A DNA stretch of 64,000 bases from Planococcus circulans (GTDB lineage Bacteria > Bacillota > Bacilli > Bacillales_A > Planococcaceae), in NCBI RefSeq assembly GCF_020023385.1, contig NZ_JAIQCL010000005.1, positions 186,001-250,000 on the forward strand, in the 5' to 3' direction. The position numbers and the translations under genes are program-made. The notes beneath the pieces were generated by a model. That model had not been told where the DNA came from. It worked only from the letters and a program-made list of their open reading frames with translations, and did not search any database. Below, one piece after another: positions 48,811 to 56,995 of the stretch. Every line of letters starts with the position of its first letter. The first letter of the stretch is position 1.

Positions 48811-49959
48811 TTATTTATAATCAATCAAAGGATCGTCTTCCAGTTCCCAAAATGCTACGCTAGGAACTGTGGGTGTTGTAATAGGTTGCTCCAATCCTGG
48901 ATTAGCACACGGCAGCCTATTTGCTATATTAGCTTGATTCTGTGACATAGATCCAAAGGGATTTGCTATTTTAGTGATGGTTTCTCCAGCTATTTTGTAT
49001 ACGTTGCCTTTAACATAGATTTTCATTTTCCCTATTTTTGGCGGCAATGAAAAGCCGCTTGGCAGGAACACATTGCCGAATACATACATTTCATTATTTG
49101 GACTGGTGCTTCCCAGTACCTGAGGTAAATAGGTATCTCTATAAACGACCATAGACAATTTATTTACGGATTCCATGTTCTGCTTAACCACGAGATTTTG
49201 CCCAACAGCAATACATGCGTGGTTTTGGACATCGATTTCATTTGACACATACATATTTTTATCCACTTTCAAGGTCGCTCCATTGCCCCCATTCACAACA
49301 AGATTATCCATTACCAAGCTATCCTTAAAGTGCAAGCTGTTTTGTTTCATTTCTATCATAGTTACTTCAGTAAATTCTTGGATGGTTTCATGGGCATCTT
49401 TACATTTCTTTTGACCTGATTTGTCACAACTTTTGTTCCAAGTAGTTAGTTTATCTGCATTAGTAATAGGTTTAGTAGGTACTATCGGAGATAAAGGGGT
49501 ACTACTTCCATTTCCAGGAATATGGGTTCCCTTATTTTTAACAAAGTAAGTAGCTGTAATTATTTTTTCGGTATCCAGGTCTCCTTCACTCTTGCTTTGT
49601 ACTTTCACTTCCAATGTTCCGCCTCGCTCGATACATGAATTGCCTGAAGACCCATTTCCCGCAACTTCGTACTTAGAGTCACTTTTACTATCAGCATTTA
49701 CAATTTGTAACAAAGGCTCAATTTTAGTACATTTCAAATCAGTGGTATTGGCACTCACTACCGTCTCCAACACGTTATGATAATGAAGGATACCCATTTC
49801 AGAAAGATGACGAGCCTCTACTTGCTCTTCTTTTAAGTTAAACTGCTTTGATGCATTTATGTTCATTGTTAGTAACCCCATACCAAGTATTGTAAAAAGA
49901 ACTACAAGCAGCATAACCATCAATAGCGCATAACCTTTCTGATTCTTTAAGAAATCCAT
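48811..49959 (-). CDS. PilX/GspK-like minor pilin with large C-terminal region (cassette 2)
   Basis: 382 residues from the ATG at 49959 behind GAGGAGAGTAATT. Leader MDFLKNQKG then YALLMVMLLVVLFTILGMGL, again lacking Glu at +5. The neck SKQFNLKEEQVEARHLSEMG matches cassette 1 closely, but the C-terminal region has diverged: Cys-rich segment KSCDKSGQKKCKD, a Pro/Thr/Ser linker (about 150-170) and strand repeats such as LKVDKNMYVSNEIDVQ and MYVFGNVFLPS. Conserved base with a variable head fits a tip subunit whose binding face has changed after duplication. Function inferred. Confidence 0.75.
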   Translation of the reverse strand: MDFLKNQKGYALLMVMLLVVLFTILGMGLLTMNINASKQFNLKEEQVEARHLSEMGILHYHNVLETVVSANTTDLKCTKIEPLLQIVNADSKSDSKYEVAGNGSSGNSCIERGGTLEVKVQSKSEGDLDTEKIITATYFVKNKGTHIPGNGSSTPLSPIVPTKPITNADKLTTWNKSCDKSGQKKCKDAHETIQEFTEVTMIEMKQNSLHFKDSLVMDNLVVNGGNGATLKVDKNMYVSNEIDVQNHACIAVGQNLVVKQNMESVNKLSMVVYRDTYLPQVLGSTSPNNEMYVFGNVFLPSGFSLPPKIGKMKIYVKGNVYKIAGETITKIANPFGSMSQNQANIANRLPCANPGLEQPITTPTVPSVAFWELEDDPLIDYK

Positions 49960-49970
49960 AATTACTCTCC

Positions 49971-50369
49971 TCACCGCAATTTACTGAACGTTGTATCAAT
50001 TTCGTAATATTGGCCATCAGCATCCAAAATTGTCATTTCAAACTTAGTATCGAAATTCGGATCTATTTCAGTATCCGTAAACCTATACCTGTATCCTTGT
50101 GAAATAGGTCTTGAATCCAATAGTAAGATTTGCTCCCCATTGCTCTCTTCCACACTTAAAACAAATACCTGATTATCTGATTTCAAATATTCGCTTCGAA
50201 GAACTTCAACAACCAGATTTGCTTCCTGCTGCAGCTGTTGTTTTGTGGCGGTTTTATTTGAAGCTGTTGTTCCTGTTGATAAGACAGAAGCTATGACTAT
50301 GACAATAATGCCCAGAATAGCTAAGGCAGCAAGCAGTTCGACTAATGTGATTCCTTTTTCATTCTTCAT
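49971..50369 (-). CDS. Prepilin-like protein, PulG/GspJ-like (cassette 2)
   Basis: 132 residues. Leader MKNEKG then ITLVELLAALAILGIIVIVI with Glu at +5, followed by SVLSTGTTASNKTATKQQLQ, close to the cassette 1 copy. The C-terminal domain lacks the Cys pair seen in cassette 1. The ATG overlaps the upstream stop (ATGA), so the cassette is translationally coupled. Confidence 0.8.
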   Translation of the reverse strand: MKNEKGITLVELLAALAILGIIVIVIASVLSTGTTASNKTATKQQLQQEANLVVEVLRSEYLKSDNQVFVLSVEESNGEQILLLDSRPISQGYRYRFTDTEIDPNFDTKFEMTILDADGQYYEIDTTFSKLR

Positions 50370-50728
50370 GACGACACCTTGAAGTACATCTGTGTTGTAA
50401 ATTCAGGCTCATCAATCCCAACATCATCCGGAGAATTTACTGTAATAACCGCTAACTTTAAATCTCCTGGCCCAGCTTCAATATATATTTCAACTAGATG
50501 ATTTTTCTTATTGAAAACCTGGTCATTAGTGTATGTACCAATTCTTACTTCAGCAACTACTTCTTCCGCTATCTGTACATTCGTCAATTTCTCATTATTA
50601 TGTGCCGTAAACTTCGCCGATTGTGTAAAAAAACTCATCACACTGACAAGCACAATTCCCAGAATCACTAAAGCTGCCAATATTTCAACTAACGTCAACC
50701 CTTTTTCGTTTTGCATCAGCCTCTTCAC
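50366..50728 (-). CDS. Prepilin-like protein, PilV/GspI-like (cassette 2)
   Basis: 120 residues from GTG at 50728, seven bases after GGAGG. Leader MKRLMQNEKG then LTLVEILAALVILGIVLVSV; mature part MSFFTQSAKFTAHNNEKLTN. It differs from its cassette 1 paralogue mainly after residue 65. First gene of cassette 2. No assembly ATPase, platform protein or prepilin peptidase is encoded nearby, so these would be supplied from elsewhere in the genome. Confidence 0.8.
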   Translation of the reverse strand: MKRLMQNEKGLTLVEILAALVILGIVLVSVMSFFTQSAKFTAHNNEKLTNVQIAEEVVAEVRIGTYTNDQVFNKKNHLVEIYIEAGPGDLKLAVITVNSPDDVGIDEPEFTTQMYFKVSS

Positions 50729-50748
50729 AAGAGAACCTCCATTAATTA

Positions 50749-50767
50749 TGATAGTTAAATACTATCA
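50749..50767. promoter_or_regulatory. Inverted repeat upstream of cassette 2
   Basis: TGATAGT-TAAAT-ACTATCA, perfect 7-bp arms, 14 bases before the ribosome site. The minus-strand stretch GTGATAGTATTTAACT resembles ATGATAATATTAAAAT upstream of cassette 1, so it may be a shared promoter or operator. Confidence 0.45.
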
Positions 50768-50842
50768 CATTTTATCCTCTATTAAATTAAAAAGACCTAT
50801 AAAAAGTAAATTTTATGAACCAGTTTACTTACTAAATAAAGA

Positions 50843-50877
50843 AAAAAGGATGAACCCTGTGGGTTCATCCTTTTAAC
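50843..50877. terminator. pheT terminator
   Basis: AAAAGGATGAACCC-TGT-GGGTTCATCCTTTT, a perfect stem. Confidence 0.9.
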
Positions 50878-50896
50878 TCATTACTATCGAATCAGA

Positions 50897-53296
50897 TTAG
50901 CTTCTAAGCTCAGCGCCGACTTCCGTCAAGGCTGCCATTACTTTTTCATGTGCATTGATGACTTCTTCGTCCGTCAAGGTCTTCTCAGGATCGAAGTAGG
51001 TCAAGGAGAAAGCGACTGATTTTTTGCCTTCTTCCATTTTATCGCCTTCGTACAAGTCGAATACGCGGACGTCTTTCAATAGCTTGCCGCCTGCGTTGCG
51101 GATGACGGTTTCAATCGTACCCGCTTCGACGATTTTGGAAAGGACCAATGCCACATCGCGTGACATGGATGGGTAGCGCGGCACTGGCGTGTACACCAAT
51201 GCTTCTGTTTCCAGATTCAACAGCGTTGCCAGGTTCAGTTCCATGACAACCGTTGTTTTCAAGTCGCGCGCTTTTTGTTCGGTTGGATGCAATTGGCCCA
51301 TAACGCCGATGCGTTGGCCGTCCAGCATGATGAATGCCGTTCTGCCTGGATGCAGATCATCCATTTGGCCGCGTTCGAATGTTAACTGGACACCGAGTTT
51401 ATTGCCAAGACTTTCGACGATCCCTTTCAGGACGAAAAAGTCGACGGGCTTTTTCTCACCCTGCCAGCTGTTGTCGAGCCAAAGGCCGGTCATGGCAACC
51501 GCCAGATGCTCCTGCTCGTTCAATAATTCGTCGTCGCCTTTCAGGAAGACCGAACCGGTTTCATACAAAGCCACTGAATCCATTCTTCTAGCCGTGTTGT
51601 ATGTGACAGATTCCAAAAGATGCGGTAGTAGGCTTTGGCGCAGGATGCTGCGCTCTTCGCTCATCGGCATCAACAGGCGCGTCGTTTCCGTTTCTTCCAA
51701 AGCAAATTGCTTCGCCGACTTCTCGGAAGTCAGTGAATACGTCGTCGCCTGCAGCAAACCGGCGCCTTCCATCAAATTGCGGGCAATGCGGCGTTTTGCC
51801 TGGTAAGGCGTCAATCCGCCCGGCGTGGTTTCCGCTTCCGGCAACGTTGCAGGAATTTCATCATAGCCATACAGGCGTGCGATTTCTTCCACGACATCTT
51901 CAGGAATCTGGATGTCCTGTCGGCGCGTCGGCACAGAAATAACCAATTGCCCGTTTACTGCGGCTGTGTTGAATTTCAGGCGGTTCAAAATATCCAGCAT
52001 GTCTTCAAAAGCGATTTTCATCCCAAGACGGCTGTTAATGAAATCCGGTGAAACTTTGACGATTCTCTCTTCTTTATTCAACTCGTCGAATACCACTGAT
52101 CCAGCCAGCACTTCCCCGCCGGCAAGTTCGGACAGCAATTGTGCTGCGCGTTCTGCGGCTGGAATGACGCGGTTTGGATCCACACCTTTTTCATAACGCG
52201 AGCTTGCATCACTGCGAAGGCCGTGGTCTTTCGATGTCTGACGGACAGAACCTGATGCGAAATAAGCGGATTCGATGACAACAGTTGTCGTCGAATCGCT
52301 GACTTCCGAGTTGGCACCACCCATGACACCGGCAATCGCCACTGGTTTTTCGCCGTTGGTGATGACCAGATGATGACCGGACAATTTGCGTTCAGCATCG
52401 TCCAACGTCGTTATCATTTCGCCTTCTTTAGCGTGGCGAACAGTGATATTGCCGCTGTCCAATGCATCGTAATCGAATGCGTGAAGCGGCTGGCCGTATT
52501 CCATCAAAATATAGTTGGTGACGTCGACCACGTTATTATGCGGACGGACGCCGGCTGCCATCAAACGCTGCTGCAGCCACATCGGCGACTCCTGCACTTT
52601 GATGTTGCGGACCACTTTCGCTACGTAGAGCGGATTGGCTTCAGGTGCATCGACATTCAATGTCAGCATGGATGCTGCTGTGTCAGATGCTTCTTTGTAG
52701 CTGATTTCAGGAAGTTGCACTTCTTCAGAAAGGATCGCACCGACTTCGTAAGCGACTCCTAGCATGCTCATCGCGTCTGCGCGGTTCGGCGTTAAGCCTA
52801 GTTCCAGCACCGTGTCATCCAAATCGAAATTGGTGATGACGTCAGAACCGGTTTCCGCGTCTTCCGGCAACACGTAAATTCCTTCAGCGTAAGCTTTCGG
52901 CACCAGTTTGCCTTCAATGCCAAGCTCCTGCAACGAACAGATCATGCCATGCGATTCTTCTCCACGAAGCTTCGCTTTTTTGATTTTGATATCGCCGGGA
53001 AGTGTTGCTCCAGGACGTGCCACGATGACTTTCTGGCCAGCAGCGATGTTCGGTGCACCACAGATGATCTGTGCAATTTCTTCACCGACGTTGACTTGGC
53101 AGATCGATAGTTTATCCGCTTCCGGATGTTTGACGCAAGACTCGACATAGCCGACGACAATATTTGTCATGCCGTGCGAACGGTCAATGACTGCATCCAC
53201 TTCGATGCCGGAACGCGTTATTTTTTCACCCAGTTCGGCGGGTGGCAATTGTTGTGTATTTACATAGTCTTTTAACCAGTTAATGGATACGAGCAT
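50897..53296 (-). CDS. pheT: Phenylalanyl-tRNA synthetase beta subunit
   Basis: 799 residues. With PheS it forms the alpha2-beta2 enzyme that charges tRNA-Phe. An N-terminal tRNA-binding EMAP-like domain (NIVVGYVESCVKHPEADKLS, about 43-62), B3/B4 editing domain, B5 DNA-binding-like fold, and a C-terminal ferredoxin-fold anticodon domain ending EKVMAALTEVGAELRS. ATG behind AAGGAGGAAATAAACT, 14 bases after pheS. Confidence 0.97.
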   Translation of the reverse strand: MLVSINWLKDYVNTQQLPPAELGEKITRSGIEVDAVIDRSHGMTNIVVGYVESCVKHPEADKLSICQVNVGEEIAQIICGAPNIAAGQKVIVARPGATLPGDIKIKKAKLRGEESHGMICSLQELGIEGKLVPKAYAEGIYVLPEDAETGSDVITNFDLDDTVLELGLTPNRADAMSMLGVAYEVGAILSEEVQLPEISYKEASDTAASMLTLNVDAPEANPLYVAKVVRNIKVQESPMWLQQRLMAAGVRPHNNVVDVTNYILMEYGQPLHAFDYDALDSGNITVRHAKEGEMITTLDDAERKLSGHHLVITNGEKPVAIAGVMGGANSEVSDSTTTVVIESAYFASGSVRQTSKDHGLRSDASSRYEKGVDPNRVIPAAERAAQLLSELAGGEVLAGSVVFDELNKEERIVKVSPDFINSRLGMKIAFEDMLDILNRLKFNTAAVNGQLVISVPTRRQDIQIPEDVVEEIARLYGYDEIPATLPEAETTPGGLTPYQAKRRIARNLMEGAGLLQATTYSLTSEKSAKQFALEETETTRLLMPMSEERSILRQSLLPHLLESVTYNTARRMDSVALYETGSVFLKGDDELLNEQEHLAVAMTGLWLDNSWQGEKKPVDFFVLKGIVESLGNKLGVQLTFERGQMDDLHPGRTAFIMLDGQRIGVMGQLHPTEQKARDLKTTVVMELNLATLLNLETEALVYTPVPRYPSMSRDVALVLSKIVEAGTIETVIRNAGGKLLKDVRVFDLYEGDKMEEGKKSVAFSLTYFDPEKTLTDEEVINAHEKVMAALTEVGAELRS

Positions 53297-53310
53297 AGTT
53301 TATTTCCTCC

Positions 53311-54348
53311 TTAAAGTTCTGTACGTTGGAATTGGGATAAAAAGCGGACATCGTTCGTATAGAAATGACGGATATCCTCGACGCCGTATTTCAACATGGC
53401 AATACGCTCAGGACCCATGCCGAAAGCAAAGCCAGTCAGGCGTTTCGAGTCATAGCCGGCCATTTCAAGAACATTCGGATGCACCATTCCAGCGCCCAGA
53501 ATTTCGATCCAGCCTGTTTTCTTGCAAACGTTACAGCCGCTGCCGCCGCATTTGAAGCAGGAAATATCCATTTCCACTGAAGGCTCCGTGAACGGGAAGA
53601 AGCTCGGGCGAAGACGGATTTCACGGTCGTCTCCGAACATTTTCTTGGCGAATACGGAAAGCGTCCCTTTCAGGTCGCTCATGCGGATATCTTCCCCGAT
53701 GACCAATCCTTCGATTTGCGTGAACTGATGCGAATGCGTCGCATCATCGCTGTCGCGACGGTACACTTTGCCCGGACAGATAATTTTGATCGGCTCGCCG
53801 CCTTTTGCTTCCATCGTCCGCGCCTGTACCGGTGATGTGTGTGTACGCAGTAAAATATCTTCTGTTATATAGAAGGAATCCTGCATATCACGTGCGGGAT
53901 GGCCTTTTGGCAAATTTAAGGCTTCAAAGTTGTAATAGTCTTTTTCCACTTCCGGGCCTTCTGCAACTTCATAGCCCATGGAGATGAACAGGTCTTCAAT
54001 TTCTTCCACAACGCGCGTCAACGGATGCGAGTTGCCTGTTTTGACAGGACGTCCCGGCAACGTGATGTCGATCGTTTCGCTTTGCAGCTTCTGGTTGATC
54101 GCTTCCTCTTCCAGAATGACCATACGGCCTTCCAGCTGAGTTGTCACTTCTTCGCGAACCACATTGACCAATGCGCCCATTTTTGGACGTTCTTCAGCTG
54201 GGAGTTTCCCCATGCCTTTCAATAAATCTGTAATCGGCCCTTTTTTCCCGAGATACGCCACACGGACGTCATTCAATTCTTTAACGTTTGAAGCTTCGGC
54301 GATCTTTTCGAGTGCCTGTGTTTTCAATTCCTGCAATTGTGCTTCCAT
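53311..54348 (-). CDS. pheS: Phenylalanyl-tRNA synthetase alpha subunit
   Basis: 345 residues, catalytic class II subunit. N-terminal coiled coil (1-85), then [31 protein letters not shown], motif 2 [19 protein letters not shown] and motif 3 [17 protein letters not shown]. It has the Cys stretch [19 protein letters not shown] of the bacterial type. ATG behind AAGGAGGAGAAAAGA. Controlled by the T-box leader. Confidence 0.97.
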   Translation of the reverse strand: MEAQLQELKTQALEKIAEASNVKELNDVRVAYLGKKGPITDLLKGMGKLPAEERPKMGALVNVVREEVTTQLEGRMVILEEEAINQKLQSETIDITLPGRPVKTGNSHPLTRVVEEIEDLFISMGYEVAEGPEVEKDYYNFEALNLPKGHPARDMQDSFYITEDILLRTHTSPVQARTMEAKGGEPIKIICPGKVYRRDSDDATHSHQFTQIEGLVIGEDIRMSDLKGTLSVFAKKMFGDDREIRLRPSFFPFTEPSVEMDISCFKCGGSGCNVCKKTGWIEILGAGMVHPNVLEMAGYDSKRLTGFAFGMGPERIAMLKYGVEDIRHFYTNDVRFLSQFQRTEL

Positions 54349-54364
54349 TCTTTTCTCCTCCTTA

Positions 54365-54640
54365 GACAGTAAAAAGCCCCGTCCCAGAAAAGGGACGAGG
54401 CATTATTCGCGGTACCACCCTAGTTATCGCCATACAGCAATCACTCATTTACATAACGGCTCTTCACCGGCCCATCTTTACAGCATCTCTACTGGTCCCG
54501 TTGGGCAGCTCGCGGGGTGAACTTCTGAGGCGTTTACATATCCACACTTCCAGTCAAGGTGCGGAATCTCTGGGATGTAAGGGCGCAACGTACTTTTCCC
54601 GTTCTTCGCTTTTACTTCTATTTACTTTATCATTATACGA
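54365..54640 (-). promoter_or_regulatory. T-box leader, phenylalanine-specific
   Basis: T-box core CGCGGTACCA at 54408-54417 (plus-strand orientation), terminator AAGCCCCGTCCC/GGGACGAGGC at 54371-54403, and a specifier context GAAG-TTC-ACC placing a Phe TTC codon at 54519-54521. The layout parallels the valS leader. The 5' limit is approximate. Confidence 0.93.
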
Positions 54641-54662
54641 AAGTTCACGATTTTTATCAAAC

Positions 54663-55430
54663 TTAGTTTTTCGGCACCAGGCTGTACAAAAGAATGCCTG
54701 TAGCAACTGCAACATTCAGGGATTCTGCGCTGCCGTAAAGCGGCACCATCAAATTCTGGTCTGTCTGTTGCAGCAATACTTGATCGACGCCGCTGCCTTC
54801 ATTGCCGACAATCAACGCGAACTGTTCATGCGTTTCCGCTTCGTGAACCGGCGTTGAGTTTTGCAGCGCCGTCCCGAAGATTTTGATGCCGTTGGCTTTG
54901 GCCTGTGCGGTCCAATCGATCAATTCCCCTTTGACGACGGGAATCTGGAAATGCGATCCTTGCGCCGAACGGACGGTCTTCGGATTGAATGGATCTGCAC
55001 AGCCTTTTCCAAGAATCACAGCATCGATGCCGCTCGCCGATGCAGTGCGGATCATCGTACCGATGTTGCCCGGGTCCTGGACAGCATCGATCATCAGGAG
55101 CTTGGTCCAGGATTTCTGTTCGTCTTCCGTAAACTCAGGCTGCGCACAATGCGCGAAAATGCCTTGCGTATGCTCGGTTTCCGATATTTCCTTCGCCACA
55201 GCAGCTGTCACGGAGTAATGCGCAACGCCTTCAATATCCCAGTCCGCTGGAATGTCTACACCTTCACGGACAATCAACGACTTGATAAGGTCTTTTTTCT
55301 TCAATGCCTCTTCCGTCAAATGAAAGCCTTCCACCAGGAATTCCGCAAATTTATCGCGCTCTTTGCGGGTCGTCCCGAGCTTTTTCCAATGCTTGACGAG
55401 TGAGTTTTGGTTCGATTCAATTCTTTTCAT
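54663..55430 (-). CDS. TrmH/SpoU-family rRNA 2'-O-methyltransferase (YsgA-like)
   Basis: 255 residues. An N-terminal substrate-binding domain (about 1-95) precedes the SPOUT knot with LLMIDAVQDPGNIGTMIRTA, FALIVGNEGSGVD and MVPLYGSAESLNVAVATGIL, the three SpoU motifs. SAM-dependent methylation of 23S rRNA is the expected activity; the target nucleotide is not evident. B. subtilis ysgA is the same neighbour of pheS, where it is preceded by sspI, missing here. Confidence 0.9.
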   Translation of the reverse strand: MKRIESNQNSLVKHWKKLGTTRKERDKFAEFLVEGFHLTEEALKKKDLIKSLIVREGVDIPADWDIEGVAHYSVTAAVAKEISETEHTQGIFAHCAQPEFTEDEQKSWTKLLMIDAVQDPGNIGTMIRTASASGIDAVILGKGCADPFNPKTVRSAQGSHFQIPVVKGELIDWTAQAKANGIKIFGTALQNSTPVHEAETHEQFALIVGNEGSGVDQVLLQQTDQNLMVPLYGSAESLNVAVATGILLYSLVPKN

Positions 55431-55483
55431 TACAGGATCACGCCTTTATTTCAGAGTAGTTCAAGTATAGCATACAGAAAAGC

Positions 55484-55602
55484 GGAAGCGCCCATCTAGC
55501 CCCGACAAGCGCTGGACGCCTTTACGGTAATGGCGTCCTTTGCAATTGCTGGAAAGGCTGAAGCGACTCGAAGGGCTGGGCGCTGGAGTCTGGACACAGC
55601 TT
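55484..55602 (-). repeat. Repeat family R3, single unit
   Basis: About 119 bp: AAAGCGGAAGCGCCCATCTA, CCCCGACAAGCGCTGGACGCC, then GGCTGAAGCGACTCGAAGGG and CTGGGCGCTGGAGTCTGGAC (each quoted in part). Opposite orientation to the 15440-16078 array units 4-5. It runs to the stop codon of the next gene. Confidence 0.8.
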
Positions 55603-56050
55603 AGATTTCCCTCGTGAAGAAATCAAAGCCGAGAGCAGTCAAAATGCCGAACGCCAATGTCCAGACCGCAATGCTGATGGTCAGCCAAACGGTTGTGTTC
55701 TTTTTCGTTGCCCCCAGCGTCATCCCGATGAATGCTGCGATATGGGTACCGATCAGAATAGGTCCGAGCATGGCTAGGCCAGGCAAGCCGTACCGATTCC
55801 AAATTTGTTTCGCGCGTTCACTTTTTTTCGTACTGGCTTTTCCTTTCGCTTCCTGGCGTTTGTTGTACCAGATCTGGAAGCGGTCGAAACCGATGATCAA
55901 TGCCAACACCGTCAGCATATTGCCCACGAACGCCACTATCATCACCCAAAACGGCGACAAGCCCCAGATGATGCCAAGTGGAATTACTAGAGCGATTTCG
56001 AACCAGGGAATCGCGGCTCCCAAAAAGACCAGCAAATATTCATAAATCAT
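55601..56050 (-). CDS. Small multidrug-export family membrane protein
   Basis: 149 residues, four helices, with LLVFLGAAIPWFEIALVIPLGI at the start and YGLPGLAMLGPILIGTHIAAFIGMTLGA (read over about 90-117) in the second half: the pattern of PF06695 proteins. Export activity is the family label and is not well tested. The ATG overlaps the stop of the upstream membrane protein gene, making a three-gene unit with the XRE regulator. Confidence 0.75.
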   Translation of the reverse strand: MIYEYLLVFLGAAIPWFEIALVIPLGIIWGLSPFWVMIVAFVGNMLTVLALIIGFDRFQIWYNKRQEAKGKASTKKSERAKQIWNRYGLPGLAMLGPILIGTHIAAFIGMTLGATKKNTTVWLTISIAVWTLAFGILTALGFDFFTREI

Positions 56051-56547
56051 TCGGTTTCCTCCTTAAAATGCTTACGGATTTCCAGATAGTAGATTAGGTA
56101 TTGGATTAGGGCAATCAGCAGAATTCCCCAAACGGTAAACAGGTTTGGCAATGGAGAAAATATGGCAAACACCGCTAGCATCGGCAGGCTCCAGGACATG
56201 AACGTGTAGACTTTCTGAGACGCTTTTCGTGTAATATACGTCATTCCCTCGTCCTGTTCCAGGTATTCAGGAGGCCGGATTGAGAAGGCAGAAACTTTCT
56301 GCGTCGGATTCTTTCTGTTATGGCGTGTCAGCTGGAAGATGAAACCTGCCAGCAATAAAATGTAAAGTGCGGCTGCCCCCACAGCGAAAAATCCGGCGAT
56401 GGGTCCAAGCTCTATTGAAATGCTCTGCACCGTTTCTGTATTGACTATTTCTGTCGCCGGCGAACTGACGCCATAGGCGAACATCCCCAGCACCACAATA
56501 AAACCCATCATCCACAACGGATACTGCATACGAAAATCATTTTTCAT
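56047..56547 (-). CDS. Unrecognised four-helix membrane protein
   Basis: About 166 residues from the ATG at 56547, behind GGAGGAGGATAGCA. Hydrophobic segments lie near 10-25, 48-70, 117-131 and 135-152, with a positively charged middle loop (QLTRHNRKNPTQKV). It starts inside the 3' end of the XRE gene (11-base overlap). Pairs of a small XRE repressor and a membrane protein are common in Firmicutes, and the regulator probably controls this gene. Confidence 0.65.
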   Translation of the reverse strand: MKNDFRMQYPLWMMGFIVVLGMFAYGVSSPATEIVNTETVQSISIELGPIAGFFAVGAAALYILLLAGFIFQLTRHNRKNPTQKVSAFSIRPPEYLEQDEGMTYITRKASQKVYTFMSWSLPMLAVFAIFSPLPNLFTVWGILLIALIQYLIYYLEIRKHFKEETE

Positions 56548-56749
56548 TGCTATCCTCCTCCAGCCAAAATAATTCATTGACGTTTGTTTGAAGCGCCTTT
56601 GCCAGCTTCAACGACAGCGTGATCGACGGGGAAAATTCCCCTTTCTCAATAAACGCAATCGTCTGGCGGGTGACGTCGACTTGTTTGCCAAGATCACTTT
56701 GCGTGAAACCGTATCGAGCCCGTAGTTCTTTTACGCGGTTCTTAAGCAT
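56537..56749 (-). CDS. Small XRE-family (Cro/CI-type) regulator
   Basis: 70 residues, essentially a single helix-turn-helix: NRVKELRARYGFTQSDLGKQ, then VDVTRQTIAFIEKGEFSPSI, then LSLKLAKALQTNVNELFWLE. ATG at 56749 nine bases after AAAGG. Its promoter lies between and within two 20-bp inverted arms (56788-56838), so it likely represses itself and the membrane genes behind it. Confidence 0.85.
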   Translation of the reverse strand: MLKNRVKELRARYGFTQSDLGKQVDVTRQTIAFIEKGEFSPSITLSLKLAKALQTNVNELFWLEEDSNEK

Positions 56750-56787
56750 CCGCTTCATCCTTTCCAATGAAATGTTCGGTATATAGT

Positions 56788-56838
56788 ACAAAATGTACAC
56801 TATACTTAACATTTAGTCAAGTATAGTGTACATTTTGT
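56788..56838 (-). promoter_or_regulatory. Promoter framed by a 20-bp perfect inverted repeat
   Basis: ACAAAATGTACACTATACTT (56788-56807) and AAGTATAGTGTACATTTTGT (56819-56838), 11 bases apart. On the minus strand -35 TTGACT (56815-56820) and -10 TACATT (56792-56797) are 17 bases apart. Both boxes touch the arms, as expected for an XRE operator. The arms also contain the smaller palindrome TGTACA. Confidence 0.8.
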
Positions 56839-56862
56839 GAGTTATGATCCTTCTAATAAACA

Positions 56863-56967
56863 TTTGTTTGCGGAATATAGGCGTTTGTTTGCGCTAAGTC
56901 GCGAGTTGTTTGCGGAATACCGGCTGTTGTTTGCGCAATCCGGCAATTTGTTTGCAGAACACATAAA
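56863..56967. repeat. Tandem repeat array R4a, five 20-22 nt units
   Basis: Units begin TTTGTTTGCG or TTGTTTGCG at 56863, 56884, 56906, 56927 and 56948. GCGGAATA and GCGC-type cores alternate, and the last unit reads TTGTTTGCAGAACA. Same family as 58107-58189. It lies just beyond the terminator of the NERD gene. Confidence 0.85.
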
Positions 56968-56968
56968 A

Positions 56969-56995
56969 AAGCTTTTCACCAGAGGCGAAAAGCTA
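56969..56995 (-). terminator. Terminator of the NERD gene
   Basis: AGCTTTTC...GAAAAGCT; minus-strand T-run of six. The stem includes the first bases of the stop codon TAG (56993-56995). Confidence 0.8.

Noticed and set aside
46609..50728. ComG-type competence pilus operon
   Set aside because: No comGA/GB-like ATPase or platform protein and no major ComGC-like pilin; no ComK-type AAAA-N5-TTTT pairs seen upstream.
54861..55403. 180-codon plus-strand frame opposite the rRNA methyltransferase
   Set aside because: Antisense shadow of a conserved gene; no ribosome site and no domain. The same applies to the long frames opposite clpX (16109-16786) and opposite polX (43942-44382).
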